NCBI RefSeq assembly: GCF_014637085.1
Contig: NZ_BMEU01000031.1
Coordinates: forward strand, 1 to 43,581
Direction: 5' to 3'
Length of the DNA: 43,581 nucleotides
DNA from: Comamonas phosphati
GTDB lineage: Bacteria > Pseudomonadota > Gammaproteobacteria > Burkholderiales > Burkholderiaceae_C
Every line of letters begins with the position of its first letter. Within the stretch, counting starts at the first letter, position 1. Below the pieces are notes generated by a model. The model had not been told where the DNA came from and did no database searches. It saw only the letters and a program-made list of their open reading frames with translations. Below, piece by piece: positions 26,662 to 34,965 of this stretch. Both the position numbers and the translations under genes were made by a program.

Positions 26662-28107
26662 ATGACAGTGAAACTGATCAATGGCTACGAAGTCGTCATC
26701 GGCTTCGAGACCCACACCCAGCTGGCGACGAACAGCAAGATCTTCAGCCGCGCCAGCACCGCCTTCGGGGCCGAACCCAATACCCAGGCCTGCGCCGTGG
26801 ACCTGGCCCTGCCCGGCACGCTGCCGGTGATGAACAAAAAGGCCGTGGAATGCGCGATCAAGCTGGGCCTGTCGCTAGGCTCCACGATTGCGCCGCGCTC
26901 CATCTTCGCGCGCAAGAACTACTTCTACCCCGACCTGCCCAAGGGCTACCAGATCTCCCAGTTCGAGATCCCCGTGGTGCAAGGCGGTGAAGTCAGCTTC
27001 TACGTCGGCGACCAGCTCAAGACCGTGCGCCTGGTGCGCGCCCACCTCGAGGAAGACGCCGGCAAGTCCGTGCACGACGAATTCCCGGCCGAATCGGGGA
27101 TCGATCTGAACCGCGCCGGCACGCCGCTGCTCGAGATCGTGACCGAGCCCGACATCCGCAGCACCGAGGAAGCCGTGGCCTACGCCAAGGAACTGCACAA
27201 GATCGTCACCTGGATCGGCATCTGCGACGGCAACATGCAGGAAGGCTCGTTCCGCTGCGATGCCAACGTCTCCGTGCGCAAGCCAGGGGCACCGCTGGGC
27301 ACGCGCCGCGAGATCAAGAACCTGAACTCGTTCAGGAACATGCAGATCGCCATCGACTACGAAATCCTCTGGCAGATCGAACAGATCGAGGACGGCCACA
27401 AGATCCAGCAGGCCACGGTGCTGTTCAACCCCGACACGGGCGAGACCCGCGCCATGCGCACCAAGGAAGACGCGGCCGACTACCGCTACTTCCCCGATCC
27501 CGATCTGCCGCCGCTGGTCGTGGCCCCCGAATGGGTGGAAAGCGTGAAGGCCGAAATGCCCGAACTGCCCCGCGCCATGGCCGCCCGCTTTGTAGCGCAG
27601 TACGGCCTGCCCGAGTACGACGCCACCACGCTGACCCAGTCCCAGGCCATGGCCGCCTACTTCGAGGACGCCGCCAAGGCCTGCGGCGCGCCCAAGCTGG
27701 CCTCCAACTGGGTCATGGGCGAAATCTCGCGCCGCCTCAACAACGAGGAAATCGGCATGGACGCCGTCAAGGTCGGCAGCCAGCAACTGGCCGCCCTGAT
27801 CCAGCGCATAGCCGACAACACCATCTCCAACAACGCCGCCAAGCAGGTGTTCGAGGCGCTGTGGACCGGCGACGGCTCCGACGTGGATACCGTCATCGAA
27901 GCCAAGGGCCTCAAGCAGATGAACGACACCGGCGCGCTGGAAGCGATCATCGACGAGGTGATTGCGGCCAACCCCGCCAATGTGGAGCAATACAAGGCGG
28001 GCAAGGACAAGGCCTTCAACGCGCTGGTCGGCCAGGTGATGAAGGCTTCCAAGGGGAAGGCCAATCCCGGGCAGGTGAATGAGCTGTTGAAGGCGAAGCT
28101 GGCGTAA
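26662..28107 (+). CDS. gatB: Glu/Asp-tRNA amidotransferase subunit B
   Basis: GatB activates and amidates the misacylated tRNA. The 481-residue protein starts with [20 protein letters not shown] and includes [17 protein letters not shown], the metal/active-site stretch [26 protein letters not shown] and [11 protein letters not shown], ending in the tail domain ([20 protein letters not shown]). GGAAGGA lies about 11 bases before the ATG. It is the last gene of the operon and is followed by a long perfect inverted repeat. Confidence 0.97.
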   Translation: MTVKLINGYEVVIGFETHTQLATNSKIFSRASTAFGAEPNTQACAVDLALPGTLPVMNKKAVECAIKLGLSLGSTIAPRSIFARKNYFYPDLPKGYQISQFEIPVVQGGEVSFYVGDQLKTVRLVRAHLEEDAGKSVHDEFPAESGIDLNRAGTPLLEIVTEPDIRSTEEAVAYAKELHKIVTWIGICDGNMQEGSFRCDANVSVRKPGAPLGTRREIKNLNSFRNMQIAIDYEILWQIEQIEDGHKIQQATVLFNPDTGETRAMRTKEDAADYRYFPDPDLPPLVVAPEWVESVKAEMPELPRAMAARFVAQYGLPEYDATTLTQSQAMAAYFEDAAKACGAPKLASNWVMGEISRRLNNEEIGMDAVKVGSQQLAALIQRIADNTISNNAAKQVFEALWTGDGSDVDTVIEAKGLKQMNDTGALEAIIDEVIAANPANVEQYKAGKDKAFNALVGQVMKASKGKANPGQVNELLKAKLA

Positions 28108-28124
28108 CTCACGGATCGCTTTCA

Positions 28125-28170
28125 GGTCTCCAATGCAAAACCTCCCTCGGGAGGTTTTGCATTGGAGACC
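28125..28170. terminator. 46-bp perfect inverted repeat after gatB (probable terminator)
   Basis: Two 22-base arms, GGTCTCCAATGCAAAACCTC plus CC and its exact complement, flank a 2-base centre TC. The core AAAACCTCCC/GGGAGGTTTT resembles an intrinsic terminator working in either direction, but the complementarity continues for twelve bases beyond the T-run on each side with no mismatch. It begins 18 bases after the gatB stop. Confidence 0.75.
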
Positions 28171-28184
28171 ACGATGGAATTGAT

Positions 28185-28222
28185 CTGTAGCGCTTGATAG
28201 CTAAACGGTAGCTGCTATCAAA
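28185..28222 (+). repeat. Family B intergenic repeat, copy B3
   Basis: TAGCGCTTGATAGCTAAACG followed by GTAGCTGCTATCAAAACAGC. TTGATAGCT and the GCTATCAA downstream form an inverted repeat. It belongs with the other TTGATAGCT copies and occupies the gap between gatB and the YegP-like gene. Confidence 0.5.
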
Positions 28223-28301
28223 ACAGCGACTGCTTTGTCGCCCGCGACAGAGGCCGGGTCTCGCCCCGCCCTCTGCAAGCAATCCAAGCACGCAGCACGC
28301 A

Positions 28302-28328
28302 CAAAAAAACGGAGGCCCAAGGCCTCCG
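28302..28328 (-). terminator. Intrinsic terminator of the YegP-like gene
   Basis: On the minus strand CGGAGGCC and GGCCTCCG form an 8-bp stem with a 3-nt loop followed by seven T residues. It begins 34 bases after the stop codon of the YegP-like gene. Confidence 0.88.
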
Positions 28329-28361
28329 CTTGAATCACATCCAGCGCACCGCGCTCTCCAT

Positions 28362-28700
28362 TCAAGCCCCGGTCAAATCCTTGACCACCGCCGTGGGGCC
28401 GTTCTTCTTGACCGACTCGATCCCCGCATCCCGCGATGCGGCGGAAGCATAGAGCTGGCTGCTGCCGATCACCTGGTGGTTGGCCGCCTTGAGGTTGAAG
28501 TGCTCCTTGCCGTTAACAGCAGTCTTCTTCTCGTAGCGCTCGTCCAGCGGGCTGTTGGCCTGCACCGAGGCAATCCCGTTTTCCGCCGAGGCGCGGGTCT
28601 TGTACAGCTCGCTGGTCAGAATGATCTCGCCATTGCCCGCCTTGAGGACAAAACGGAACTGCTCATCCTTGCTCTTGCTCAACTCAAAATGGCCTGCCAT
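28362..28700 (-). CDS. YegP-family protein (two DUF1508 repeats)
   Basis: A 112-residue soluble protein made of two tandem repeats of the short DUF1508 fold. Repeat one runs from about residue 10 to 55 (FRFVLKAGNGEIILTSELYK, then SAENGIASVQANS) and repeat two from about 63 to 105 (HFNLKAANHQVIGSSQLYAS, then DAGIESVKKNG). The family is small, widespread and of unknown function. AAGGAG precedes the ATG by seven bases. It is divergent from the anchored hydrolase gene, has its own terminator and stands alone. Confidence 0.9.
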   Translation of the reverse strand: MAGHFELSKSKDEQFRFVLKAGNGEIILTSELYKTRASAENGIASVQANSPLDERYEKKTAVNGKEHFNLKAANHQVIGSSQLYASAASRDAGIESVKKNGPTAVVKDLTGA

Positions 28701-28718
28701 GGGTTCTCCTTAAGTCGC

Positions 28719-28738
28719 AAAAAACGGCGCGCGCGCCG
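28719..28738 (-). promoter_or_regulatory. Terminator-like palindrome between a possible -10 box and the YegP-like gene
   Basis: On the minus strand CGGCGCGCGCGCCG, a perfect 14-base palindrome, is followed by six T residues, then 12 bases later by the AAGGAG of the YegP-like gene. Further upstream, TATAGT (28758-28753) could be a -10 box, though no good -35 is seen. The hairpin could insulate the gene from upstream transcription or act as a leader attenuator. Confidence 0.4.
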
Positions 28739-28990
28739 AGTGAAGAGCGCTCACTATAGAACCACGCGCCTCGCCCCTGCGTAGGCGCCCGCCATGTGGT
28801 GATGGCAGCCGGCCGACATCTCCATGCGCTCACGGGCTTGCGCGGCCCCCGGTTCAACCTCCGGCTTACCGCCGCGACAGCGGCTTTGCGGGATGGGATG
28901 CTACATAAAGCCACGGCAAAGACTACACAGACGTCACACAAAACTACGCACAATCCGGCGCAGCTCCGCATCACTTCCACGTCACTGCTC

Positions 28991-29794
28991 ATGTTCTCCA
29001 AGCTGCTCAAGCCATTGCTATGGCTGCTCGCTCTGTGCGTGGCGGTCTATGTCTGCATCTGCAGCTATATGTTCGCGCAGCAGCGCCACATGATCTTTCC
29101 GGGCGAGAGCACCCGGGTGGCGGCGGAGACGACCAATTTCGCACTGCAGCGCGCCGATGTGCTGCTGCGCGGCTGGCAGTGGCACCCCGAGGATGGCAAG
29201 GCCGGCAGCGCGGTGATCTACTTTGGCGGCAACGCCGAGAACATCGAGCGCCGCCTGCCGCAGCTGGCCCGCACGCTGCCCCACAGCGATATCTACATGC
29301 TGGCCTACCGCGGCTATGGCGCCAGCGAGGGCGAGCCCTCCCAGGAGATGATGGAGCTCGACGCCGTGGCCCTGTTCGACGAGGTGCGGCGCCTGCATCC
29401 GCTGGCGCCCATCACGGTCATGGGCCGCAGCCTGGGCACCGGCGTGGCGGCCGCCGTGGCCGATGCGCGCAAGCCCGACAGGCTGGTGCTGGTCACGCCG
29501 TTCGACAGCATTCTGAACACCGTGCGCGGCATGTACGCCTGGCTGCCGGTGGCGCTGCTGCTGCGCGACCCCTTCGACTCCGCCGCGCACCTGAAGAACT
29601 ACCAGGGCCCTCTCCTGGTCCTGCGCGCCAGCCACGACGACGTAGTGAGCCCGGCGCGCACTGATGCGTTGCTCAAGAGCCTCAAGGGCAAGGCGGTGGA
29701 AGTGCTGGCCCTGCAGCACACCGGGCATTCCAGCATTTTGCGCGCCCCTGCGCTATGGGATGCCGTGGCGCGGTTCGTGAACCCCGTTCGCTAG
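28991..29794 (+). CDS. Membrane-anchored alpha/beta hydrolase (ABHD13/BEM46-like)
   Basis: A 267-residue protein with an N-terminal hydrophobic anchor (about residues 7-27, LLKPLLWLLALCVAVYVCIC) and an alpha/beta-hydrolase domain facing the periplasm. Signs are YFGGNAENIERRLPQL, MLAYRGYGASEGEPSQ, the nucleophile Ser in MGRSLGTGVAAA, the acid in RASHDDVVSP and the His in HTGHSSIL. Related proteins are serine hydrolases of unknown substrate. The start at 28991 gives the anchor; there is no clear ribosome binding site and the frame is open upstream. A terminator follows the stop codon. Confidence 0.88.
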   Translation: MFSKLLKPLLWLLALCVAVYVCICSYMFAQQRHMIFPGESTRVAAETTNFALQRADVLLRGWQWHPEDGKAGSAVIYFGGNAENIERRLPQLARTLPHSDIYMLAYRGYGASEGEPSQEMMELDAVALFDEVRRLHPLAPITVMGRSLGTGVAAAVADARKPDRLVLVTPFDSILNTVRGMYAWLPVALLLRDPFDSAAHLKNYQGPLLVLRASHDDVVSPARTDALLKSLKGKAVEVLALQHTGHSSILRAPALWDAVARFVNPVR

Positions 29795-29810
29795 GCTCCG
29801 TCCCTCGTCA

Positions 29811-29846
29811 AAACGGCAGCGGCAGCTCCCCCTGCCGTTTTTTATT
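29811..29846 (+). terminator. Terminator after the anchored hydrolase gene
   Basis: AAACGGCAG and CTGCCGTTT form a 9-bp stem with a 12-nt loop followed by TTTATT. The A-run at its left foot means it may also serve the convergent thioesterase gene. Confidence 0.85.
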
Positions 29847-29852
29847 GCCGGA

Positions 29853-30281
29853 TCAAGCGCCGAACAGCGCGGCCTTGAGCGCCTCGGGAATCGGTGCCAC
29901 CTTGCGCTCGCCCCTGGCCACGAAGACCACGCCGACCTTGCCGCGCGCCACCTCGCGGGCGCTGGCCGTCTCGGTCATGCGAAAGACCAGGTCGAAACCG
30001 TATTTGTTGGGGTCTGCCGGCGCCATCTCCACGCGCATGGTCTCGCCGTGAAAGCCTTCGGACTTGTACTGGGCCACGATGTCGCCCACCACCACGCCAT
30101 GGCCTTGCACATCCGACTCGCGGTAGCCCAGGTGCTTGAAGAAGCGCACGCGCGCCTCGGACACCAGGGTCAGCAACTGGGCGTTGTCCAGATGGCCGCC
30201 CTGGTTGACGTGGCTGATGTAGATCTGCATCTCGGTGGAGAACAGAAACTGCGCGGGAAGCTCGAATTGGACGCGGGCCAT
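29853..30281 (-). CDS. Hotdog-fold acyl-CoA thioesterase (4HBT/YbgC-like)
   Basis: A 142-residue single hotdog domain. The N-terminal segment MQIYISHVNQGGHLDNAQLL followed by SEARVRFFKHLGY fits the thioesterase active-site helix (normally D/N..GH..N..Y...E), and VVVGDIVAQYKSEGFHGETM is the usual central strand pair. Such enzymes cleave acyl-CoA or aryl-CoA thioesters in the cytoplasm. The exact substrate is unknown. It is convergent with the anchored hydrolase gene, and 235 bp without a gene separate it from serA. Confidence 0.85.
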   Translation of the reverse strand: MARVQFELPAQFLFSTEMQIYISHVNQGGHLDNAQLLTLVSEARVRFFKHLGYRESDVQGHGVVVGDIVAQYKSEGFHGETMRVEMAPADPNKYGFDLVFRMTETASAREVARGKVGVVFVARGERKVAPIPEALKAALFGA

Positions 30282-30516
30282 GGGATATGAGGTGAAGGGA
30301 AAGACGGGCTACTTTAGCGGCTGCGACACCCGCTTGCAGCAGAAGGCGCACAGTCCCGCGACGCGCAGCAGGCCCTGTCACATGGCGAGCGCAAAGCCTG
30401 CACCCACGATGGCCAGGGCGGCAGAGCGCCCCTGCCACTGTGATGAACCGGTTTTTATGCGCTGCATGTCTGTTTTACCGACACAGGCATGCAGCCCCTG
30501 CCCCGTCCTCCGCCGC

Positions 30517-31746
30517 CTAGAACAGCACGCGGCAGCGGATGGTGCCCGGCACCTGCGAGAGCTTTGCCACGGCCAGGGCCGAGGACTCCACGTCCAGGTC
30601 GATCACCACGTAGCCGACCTTCTCGTCGGTGCGCAGGTACTGGCCCGCGATGTTGATACCGTTTTCGGCAAACACCAGGTTGATGGCCGACAGCACGCCG
30701 GGCACGTTGTGGTGCACGTGCAGGATGCGGTTCTGGCCCGGGTGGGCGGGCAGCGCCACCTCGGGGAAGTTCACGGCCGAGGTCGTGGTGCCGTTGTCGC
30801 TGTACTTGACCAGCTTCTCCGCCACTTCCAGGCCGATATTGGCCTGGGCCTCCATGGTGGAGCCGCCGATGTGGGGCGTGAGGATGGCGTTGTCCAGGCC
30901 GCGCAGCGGCGAGGTGAACTCGTCCTTGTTGCTCTTGGGCTCGACCGGGAACACGTCGATGGCCGCACCCAGCAGCTTGTGCTCTTTCAGGGCCGTGGCC
31001 AGCGCATCGATGTCGACCACGGTGCCACGCGAGGCATTGATCAGAATGCTGCCCGGCTTCATGGTGGCGATCTCTTTGACCCCCATCATGCCGTGGGTGG
31101 ACGGCAGCTCGGGCACGTGCAGGGTCACGATGTCGGCCTGGGCCAGCAGGTCGTTCAGCGATGCGGTCTGGCGCGCATTGCCCAGCGGCAGCTTGGTGAC
31201 TACGTCGTGGAACACCACCTGCATGCCAAGGGCCTCGGCCAGCACCGACAGCTGGGTGCCGATGGAGCCGTAGCCCACGATGCCCAGCGTCTTGCCGCGG
31301 ATCTCGAAGGAGTTGTCGGCGCTCTTGAGCCAGCCGCCGCGGTGCGCGGACGCGTTCCGTGCCGGCACGCCGCGCAGCAGCAGGATGGCTTCGGCCAACA
31401 CCAGCTCGGCCACCGAGCGGGTATTCGAGTACGGGGCGTTGAACACCACCACGCCGCGTTCGCGCGCGGCATTCAGGTTCACCTGGTTGGTGCCTATGCA
31501 AAAGCACCCCACGGCCACCAGCTTCTGCGCCGCGGCAAAGACCTCCTCGGTCAGCTGCGTGCGCGAGCGGATGCCGACGAAGTGCACGTCGGCGATCTTG
31601 CGCTTGAGCTCCTCGCCTTCCAGCGCGCCGGACAGCGCCTCCACGTTGGTGTAGCCCGCATCGTGCAGCACCTTGAGCGCGGAGGGGTGGATGCCCTCCA
31701 GCAGCAGAAACTTGATCTTCGATTTGTCCAGCGACGTCTTGGTCAT
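30517..31746 (-). CDS. serA: D-3-phosphoglycerate dehydrogenase
   Basis: SerA oxidises 3-phosphoglycerate, the first step of serine synthesis. The 409 residues correspond to the E. coli-type enzyme with a C-terminal ACT domain (about 335-409, LHVHHNVPGVLSAINLVFAE), the site of serine feedback inhibition. The NAD-binding motif is GIVGYGSIGTQL, and the catalytic Arg, Glu and His are in NASRGTVVD, DVFPVEP and LTPHIGGSTMEAQ. The start MTKTSLDKSKIKFLLLEGIH matches the family. Upstream lies a 330-bp intergenic region shared with the divergent membrane-protein gene. Confidence 0.97.
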   Translation of the reverse strand: MTKTSLDKSKIKFLLLEGIHPSALKVLHDAGYTNVEALSGALEGEELKRKIADVHFVGIRSRTQLTEEVFAAAQKLVAVGCFCIGTNQVNLNAARERGVVVFNAPYSNTRSVAELVLAEAILLLRGVPARNASAHRGGWLKSADNSFEIRGKTLGIVGYGSIGTQLSVLAEALGMQVVFHDVVTKLPLGNARQTASLNDLLAQADIVTLHVPELPSTHGMMGVKEIATMKPGSILINASRGTVVDIDALATALKEHKLLGAAIDVFPVEPKSNKDEFTSPLRGLDNAILTPHIGGSTMEAQANIGLEVAEKLVKYSDNGTTTSAVNFPEVALPAHPGQNRILHVHHNVPGVLSAINLVFAENGINIAGQYLRTDEKVGYVVIDLDVESSALAVAKLSQVPGTIRCRVLF

Positions 31747-32076
31747 ATGCAGGCCCTGCGATCCGTGAAAACCCCATTTGAACGGATCATCTAATCTGCC
31801 ACGAGGCGTAGGCTCTCCGCCATGGCAGGCTCACGCTACGGATGTTGCATTTGTGCAGCGCACCAGGCGACCGCCATATGCCAGACTGGCGCGAAGAATT
31901 CCCTATCTGCAAAGCTTCACGGCGAAAGCAAAGGCTATCTTCCAGATCTGCGGATTTGTAAAAAAATACGACGGGTATTTTGCCTGCCTAGAATTCGCGC
32001 ATCGTGCGATTGCTTTCAAATCAATAGCTAAAGCACCTTTACCTGCAAGCATCAAGCCAAGGATCTTCTGTAAATT
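31747..32076. other. Divergent intergenic region between serA and the unknown membrane-protein gene
   Basis: Relatively AT-rich and without a credible gene. The clearest element is an inverted repeat at 31963-31981, AAAATAC-GACGG-GTATTTT (7-bp arms, 5-nt spacer), which looks like a repressor site. Near 32014-32036 is TTTCAAATCAATAGCTAAAG, a weak relative of the family B repeats. No promoter could be fixed with confidence for either gene. Confidence 0.5.
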
Positions 32077-33078
32077 ATGAACGTGTTGCGTCGCATCGAA
32101 GATGTGTTCGTGCAGCTTGTGCGAGTGCTGCTGCTGGCGTTTTCCGTATTGGCGCTGATTGGCATGGCCTTCTGGCTGTGGAGCCACTACAAGCCCAAGC
32201 CGGGCGATGCCACGCCCGCCGCCCAGGTCGCCCTGGACTGGAAGAGCGCCAAGCCCGACCTGAAATACTTGGTGGATGAAACCGCCCGCGACCTGAGCGA
32301 CGTGGCCGACCAGCCCCCCATGGAAAAGCGCCTGGCCGACCCGGCGCTGCGCCCCAGCTTCCAGAAGGCCGACGGCCTGCTGCGCGGCTTCATCTACTCC
32401 GACCCTGCAGCCCGCAAGGCCGTGGAAAAGGACAACAACGGCCAGGGCCTGGCCCCCATCAATGCCTTGCTCAAGGGCGATGCCACGCCTTCGGAAGCCG
32501 ATGTGCAGCGTCAGATCAAGCTGCGCGAGGAGCGCGAGAACGCCTGCTGCGACGGCGCCACCCGGGACACCTCGGCCGCAGCCGCCGAGGCAACGGCCGA
32601 GCCCGCGGCCATGCGCCGCGTGGCCCTGGTCAGCGGCGCTGCGCAAGCGGCCGCGGAGGAGCCCGAGGGCGACGACTGGCTCAACGAACCCGTGGACCTT
32701 GCCGCCCAGATCCACGAGCGCGCCCAGGCCGCCGAGTCCGAGCACGGCGCGGGCGCCTATGCGGCCTTCGTCCAGGGACTGCCGGCCGCACTGGAGCAGG
32801 TGCTGGGCAACGACAAGCTGGCGGCCAAGCTGCGCGAGCAGCCAGCCCAGCAGATCACCAGCATGCTGCTGCTCAACTACACGCTGTCGTTCGACCGCTC
32901 GGCCCAGCGCCTCAGGAGCGAGGACCTCGCTCTCGGCAGGTGGGAGTTCTCCGGCGTGGAAACCGCCTTCGGCGCCATGCTCGTCACCTGCCTGGCCATG
33001 GCGGCCATGGTGCTGGTGCTGATCCGCATGGAGCGCCATATGCGCCTCATGAGCCAGCAATCCGGCAACCAATCCTAA
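32077..33078 (+). CDS. Unrecognised membrane protein with one helix at each end
   Basis: I do not recognise this 333-residue protein. One hydrophobic helix lies near the N-terminus (about residues 13-35, LVRVLLLAFSVLALIGMAFW) and another near the C-terminus (about 297-318, FGAMLVTCLAMAAMVLVLIR). The intervening 260 residues are soluble, acidic and Ala-rich, with a low-complexity part (about 165-200) and a Cys-Cys pair at about 154-155 (ENACCDG). If both helices span the membrane, the middle is probably periplasmic. Codon use is like its neighbours, so it looks like a native gene. Start: ATG after TGTAAATT, with a weak AAGGAT 13 bases upstream. Confidence 0.8.
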   Translation: MNVLRRIEDVFVQLVRVLLLAFSVLALIGMAFWLWSHYKPKPGDATPAAQVALDWKSAKPDLKYLVDETARDLSDVADQPPMEKRLADPALRPSFQKADGLLRGFIYSDPAARKAVEKDNNGQGLAPINALLKGDATPSEADVQRQIKLREERENACCDGATRDTSAAAAEATAEPAAMRRVALVSGAAQAAAEEPEGDDWLNEPVDLAAQIHERAQAAESEHGAGAYAAFVQGLPAALEQVLGNDKLAAKLREQPAQQITSMLLLNYTLSFDRSAQRLRSEDLALGRWEFSGVETAFGAMLVTCLAMAAMVLVLIRMERHMRLMSQQSGNQS

Positions 33079-33179
33079 ACCTGCATCCCCAGACAAAGGC
33101 CCGGGGCCTGCGTCCCCGCTTGAGTCTTGATTGAAAAAGGTTTTTTGCCTTTATCCACCAAGCGCCTGCCGCTTCCATA

Positions 33180-34931
33180 TCAGGAGCGGCGCCAGCCCAT
33201 CATGCGTTCGCGCACGTCTTCCTCTTCGTGCAGCGACTGGGCCACCTTCACCAGGTCGCTGCGGCTGACGATGCCCACCAGCCGCCGCGTCTGCGCATCA
33301 TCCACCACGGGCAGGCGCTCCAGGCCCCAGGCCGCCATCTGCTGGGACAGGGCGCGGCAGGTGTGATGCGGCAGCGCGAAGGAAACGGAGCTGCCGCTCA
33401 GCAGGTCGCCCGCCACGCGCGTCTCGCCGTTCATGTCGTTCAAACTGGCGCGGTCGAGCATGCCCAGGCATGCTCCGGCCGCATCCACCACCGCAAAGGC
33501 GCGGTGCTGCTGCGCGGGACCGAACCACTCATGCACCACGCGCGCCAGCGGCGCATTGGCCGGAATGGTCTGCACATTGCGCGTCATCACGGCCTCGACG
33601 GGCGTACGCTCCAGCGGATCGACGCCGTATTCGCGATACACATGGCGGCCGCGGCGCGACAGGCGCTCGGTCATGATGGAGCGGTCCATCAGCAGCACCG
33701 TGACCCCGTGGGACACGGCACAGGTCAGCAGCAGCGGCAGGAGGGCATCGCCGTCGCCCGTGAGGCCGAAGGCGAACACCGCCGCCGTGAGCGGCGCGCC
33801 CAGCACGCACGCCAGCACCGCCGCCATGCACACCAGCGGCCACAGGCCGGGCGAGCCGCCGGGCAGCCATGGCGCGAGCACCGTGCCCAGGCCCGCGCCC
33901 ATCATCAGCACGGGCGCCAGCACGCCGCCCGAAGTGCCCGAGCCCAGCGCCAGCACCCACATCACGGCCTTGGCCGCCAGCAGCGCCAGGGCCGCGCCGA
34001 TCAGCAGGCGGCCGGCCAGCAAATCGCCGATCACGTCATAGCCCACGCCCAGCGCGCGCGGCTGCAGCCAGCCACCGATGCCGATGGCTACGGCGCCCAG
34101 GGCGGGCCACCACATCCAGTGCACGGGCAGGCGGTGAAAGCCATCCTCCACCGCATACAGAGAACGCGACAGGCCCGCCGCCAGCAAGGCGGCCAGCAGC
34201 CCGGCCACCACGCAGGAGCCGAGCGCCGCCAGGCCCGCCGGCTCGGTGTGCAATGGGAACAGGCGGTCGCTTTCGAGCACCAGCGGGCGCAGAAAGCCCG
34301 CCGTGGCGCAGGCCAGCGCCACGGGCAGCAGGCTGCGCGGGCGCAGCTCGAACAGCAGCAGCTCCACGGCCAGCAGCACGGCGGCCACGGGCGTGCCGAA
34401 CACGGCGGTCATGCCCGCCGTGGCGCCGCAGACCAGCAGCGTCTTGCGCTCCGAGGCCGACAGGTGCAGCAGCTGCGCGAGCAGCGAGCCTATGGCCCCG
34501 CCCGTCATGATGATCGGCCCCTCGGCGCCGAACGGTCCGCCCGAGCCGATGACGATGCCCGACGACAGCGGCTTGAGCACAGCCACCTTGGGCGACATCA
34601 GGCTCTTGCCGAACAGAATGGCCTCGATGGCCTCCGGAATGCCGTGGCCCCGGATCTTGTCGGAGCCGAAGCGCGCCATCAGGCCCACGATCAGCGCGCC
34701 GACCACGGGCACCAGGACCACCGCCAGGCCCAGGTGGTGGTCGGCGGGCGAGGTCGGCGCTATGGACAGCGTCTGGAAGAAAAAGAGATTCGTGAAGAAG
34801 CGGATCAGCGTGAGCAGCAGCCATGCCGCAGCCACGCCCAGGGCGCCGATGGGGACGGCCAGCAGCGCCAGCAGCGCCAGGCGGGAGTCGGCCGCATAGT
34901 CGCGTGCGGCGGGAGGAGCAGGGAAAGTCAT
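33180..34931 (-). CDS. ClC-family chloride channel/transporter with C-terminal CBS domains
   Basis: A 583-residue membrane protein: about 430 residues of ClC core, then a CBS pair (about 450-580, TPVEAVMTRNVQTIPANAPL onwards and LPVVDDAQTRRLVGIVSRSD). The gating Glu is in GGPFGAEGP (135-139), and GGVLAP (335-340) stands for the GxFxP element. The first selectivity motif reads GHGIP (95-99) in place of GSGIP, replacing the chloride-coordinating Ser by His, as in one bacterial ClC subgroup. The transported anion is therefore uncertain. The CBS domains may bind adenine nucleotides. It is divergent from a MarR gene with only 34 bp between the starts, and has no visible Shine-Dalgarno sequence. 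Confidence 0.92.
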   Translation of the reverse strand: MTFPAPPAARDYAADSRLALLALLAVPIGALGVAAAWLLLTLIRFFTNLFFFQTLSIAPTSPADHHLGLAVVLVPVVGALIVGLMARFGSDKIRGHGIPEAIEAILFGKSLMSPKVAVLKPLSSGIVIGSGGPFGAEGPIIMTGGAIGSLLAQLLHLSASERKTLLVCGATAGMTAVFGTPVAAVLLAVELLLFELRPRSLLPVALACATAGFLRPLVLESDRLFPLHTEPAGLAALGSCVVAGLLAALLAAGLSRSLYAVEDGFHRLPVHWMWWPALGAVAIGIGGWLQPRALGVGYDVIGDLLAGRLLIGAALALLAAKAVMWVLALGSGTSGGVLAPVLMMGAGLGTVLAPWLPGGSPGLWPLVCMAAVLACVLGAPLTAAVFAFGLTGDGDALLPLLLTCAVSHGVTVLLMDRSIMTERLSRRGRHVYREYGVDPLERTPVEAVMTRNVQTIPANAPLARVVHEWFGPAQQHRAFAVVDAAGACLGMLDRASLNDMNGETRVAGDLLSGSSVSFALPHHTCRALSQQMAAWGLERLPVVDDAQTRRLVGIVSRSDLVKVAQSLHEEEDVRERMMGWRRS

Positions 34932-34940
34932 GCCCGAATT

Positions 34941-34957
34941 ACATCATAATGTGATGT
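34941..34957. promoter_or_regulatory. Probable MarR operator between the ClC and marR genes
   Basis: ACATCA-TAATG-TGATGT is a perfect 6-bp inverted repeat with a 5-bp spacer. It starts ten bases from the ClC start codon and ends nine bases before the ATG chosen for the MarR protein. MarR proteins typically bind AT-rich palindromes of this size and repress their own and divergent genes; the assignment is inferred from position and symmetry. Confidence 0.55.
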
Positions 34958-34965
34958 TTTTCCGC

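Noticed and set aside
30282-30516. Hairpin CTGCATG...CATGCAG near 30468-30493 as a serA terminator
   Set aside because: The stem is imperfect inside and lacks a T-run on the minus strand; the 235-bp gap otherwise shows nothing I can support.
31778-32080. 100-codon plus-strand frame upstream of the unknown membrane protein
   Set aside because: No ribosome binding site or family similarity, and it spans the inverted repeat and a family B fragment; best read as intergenic.
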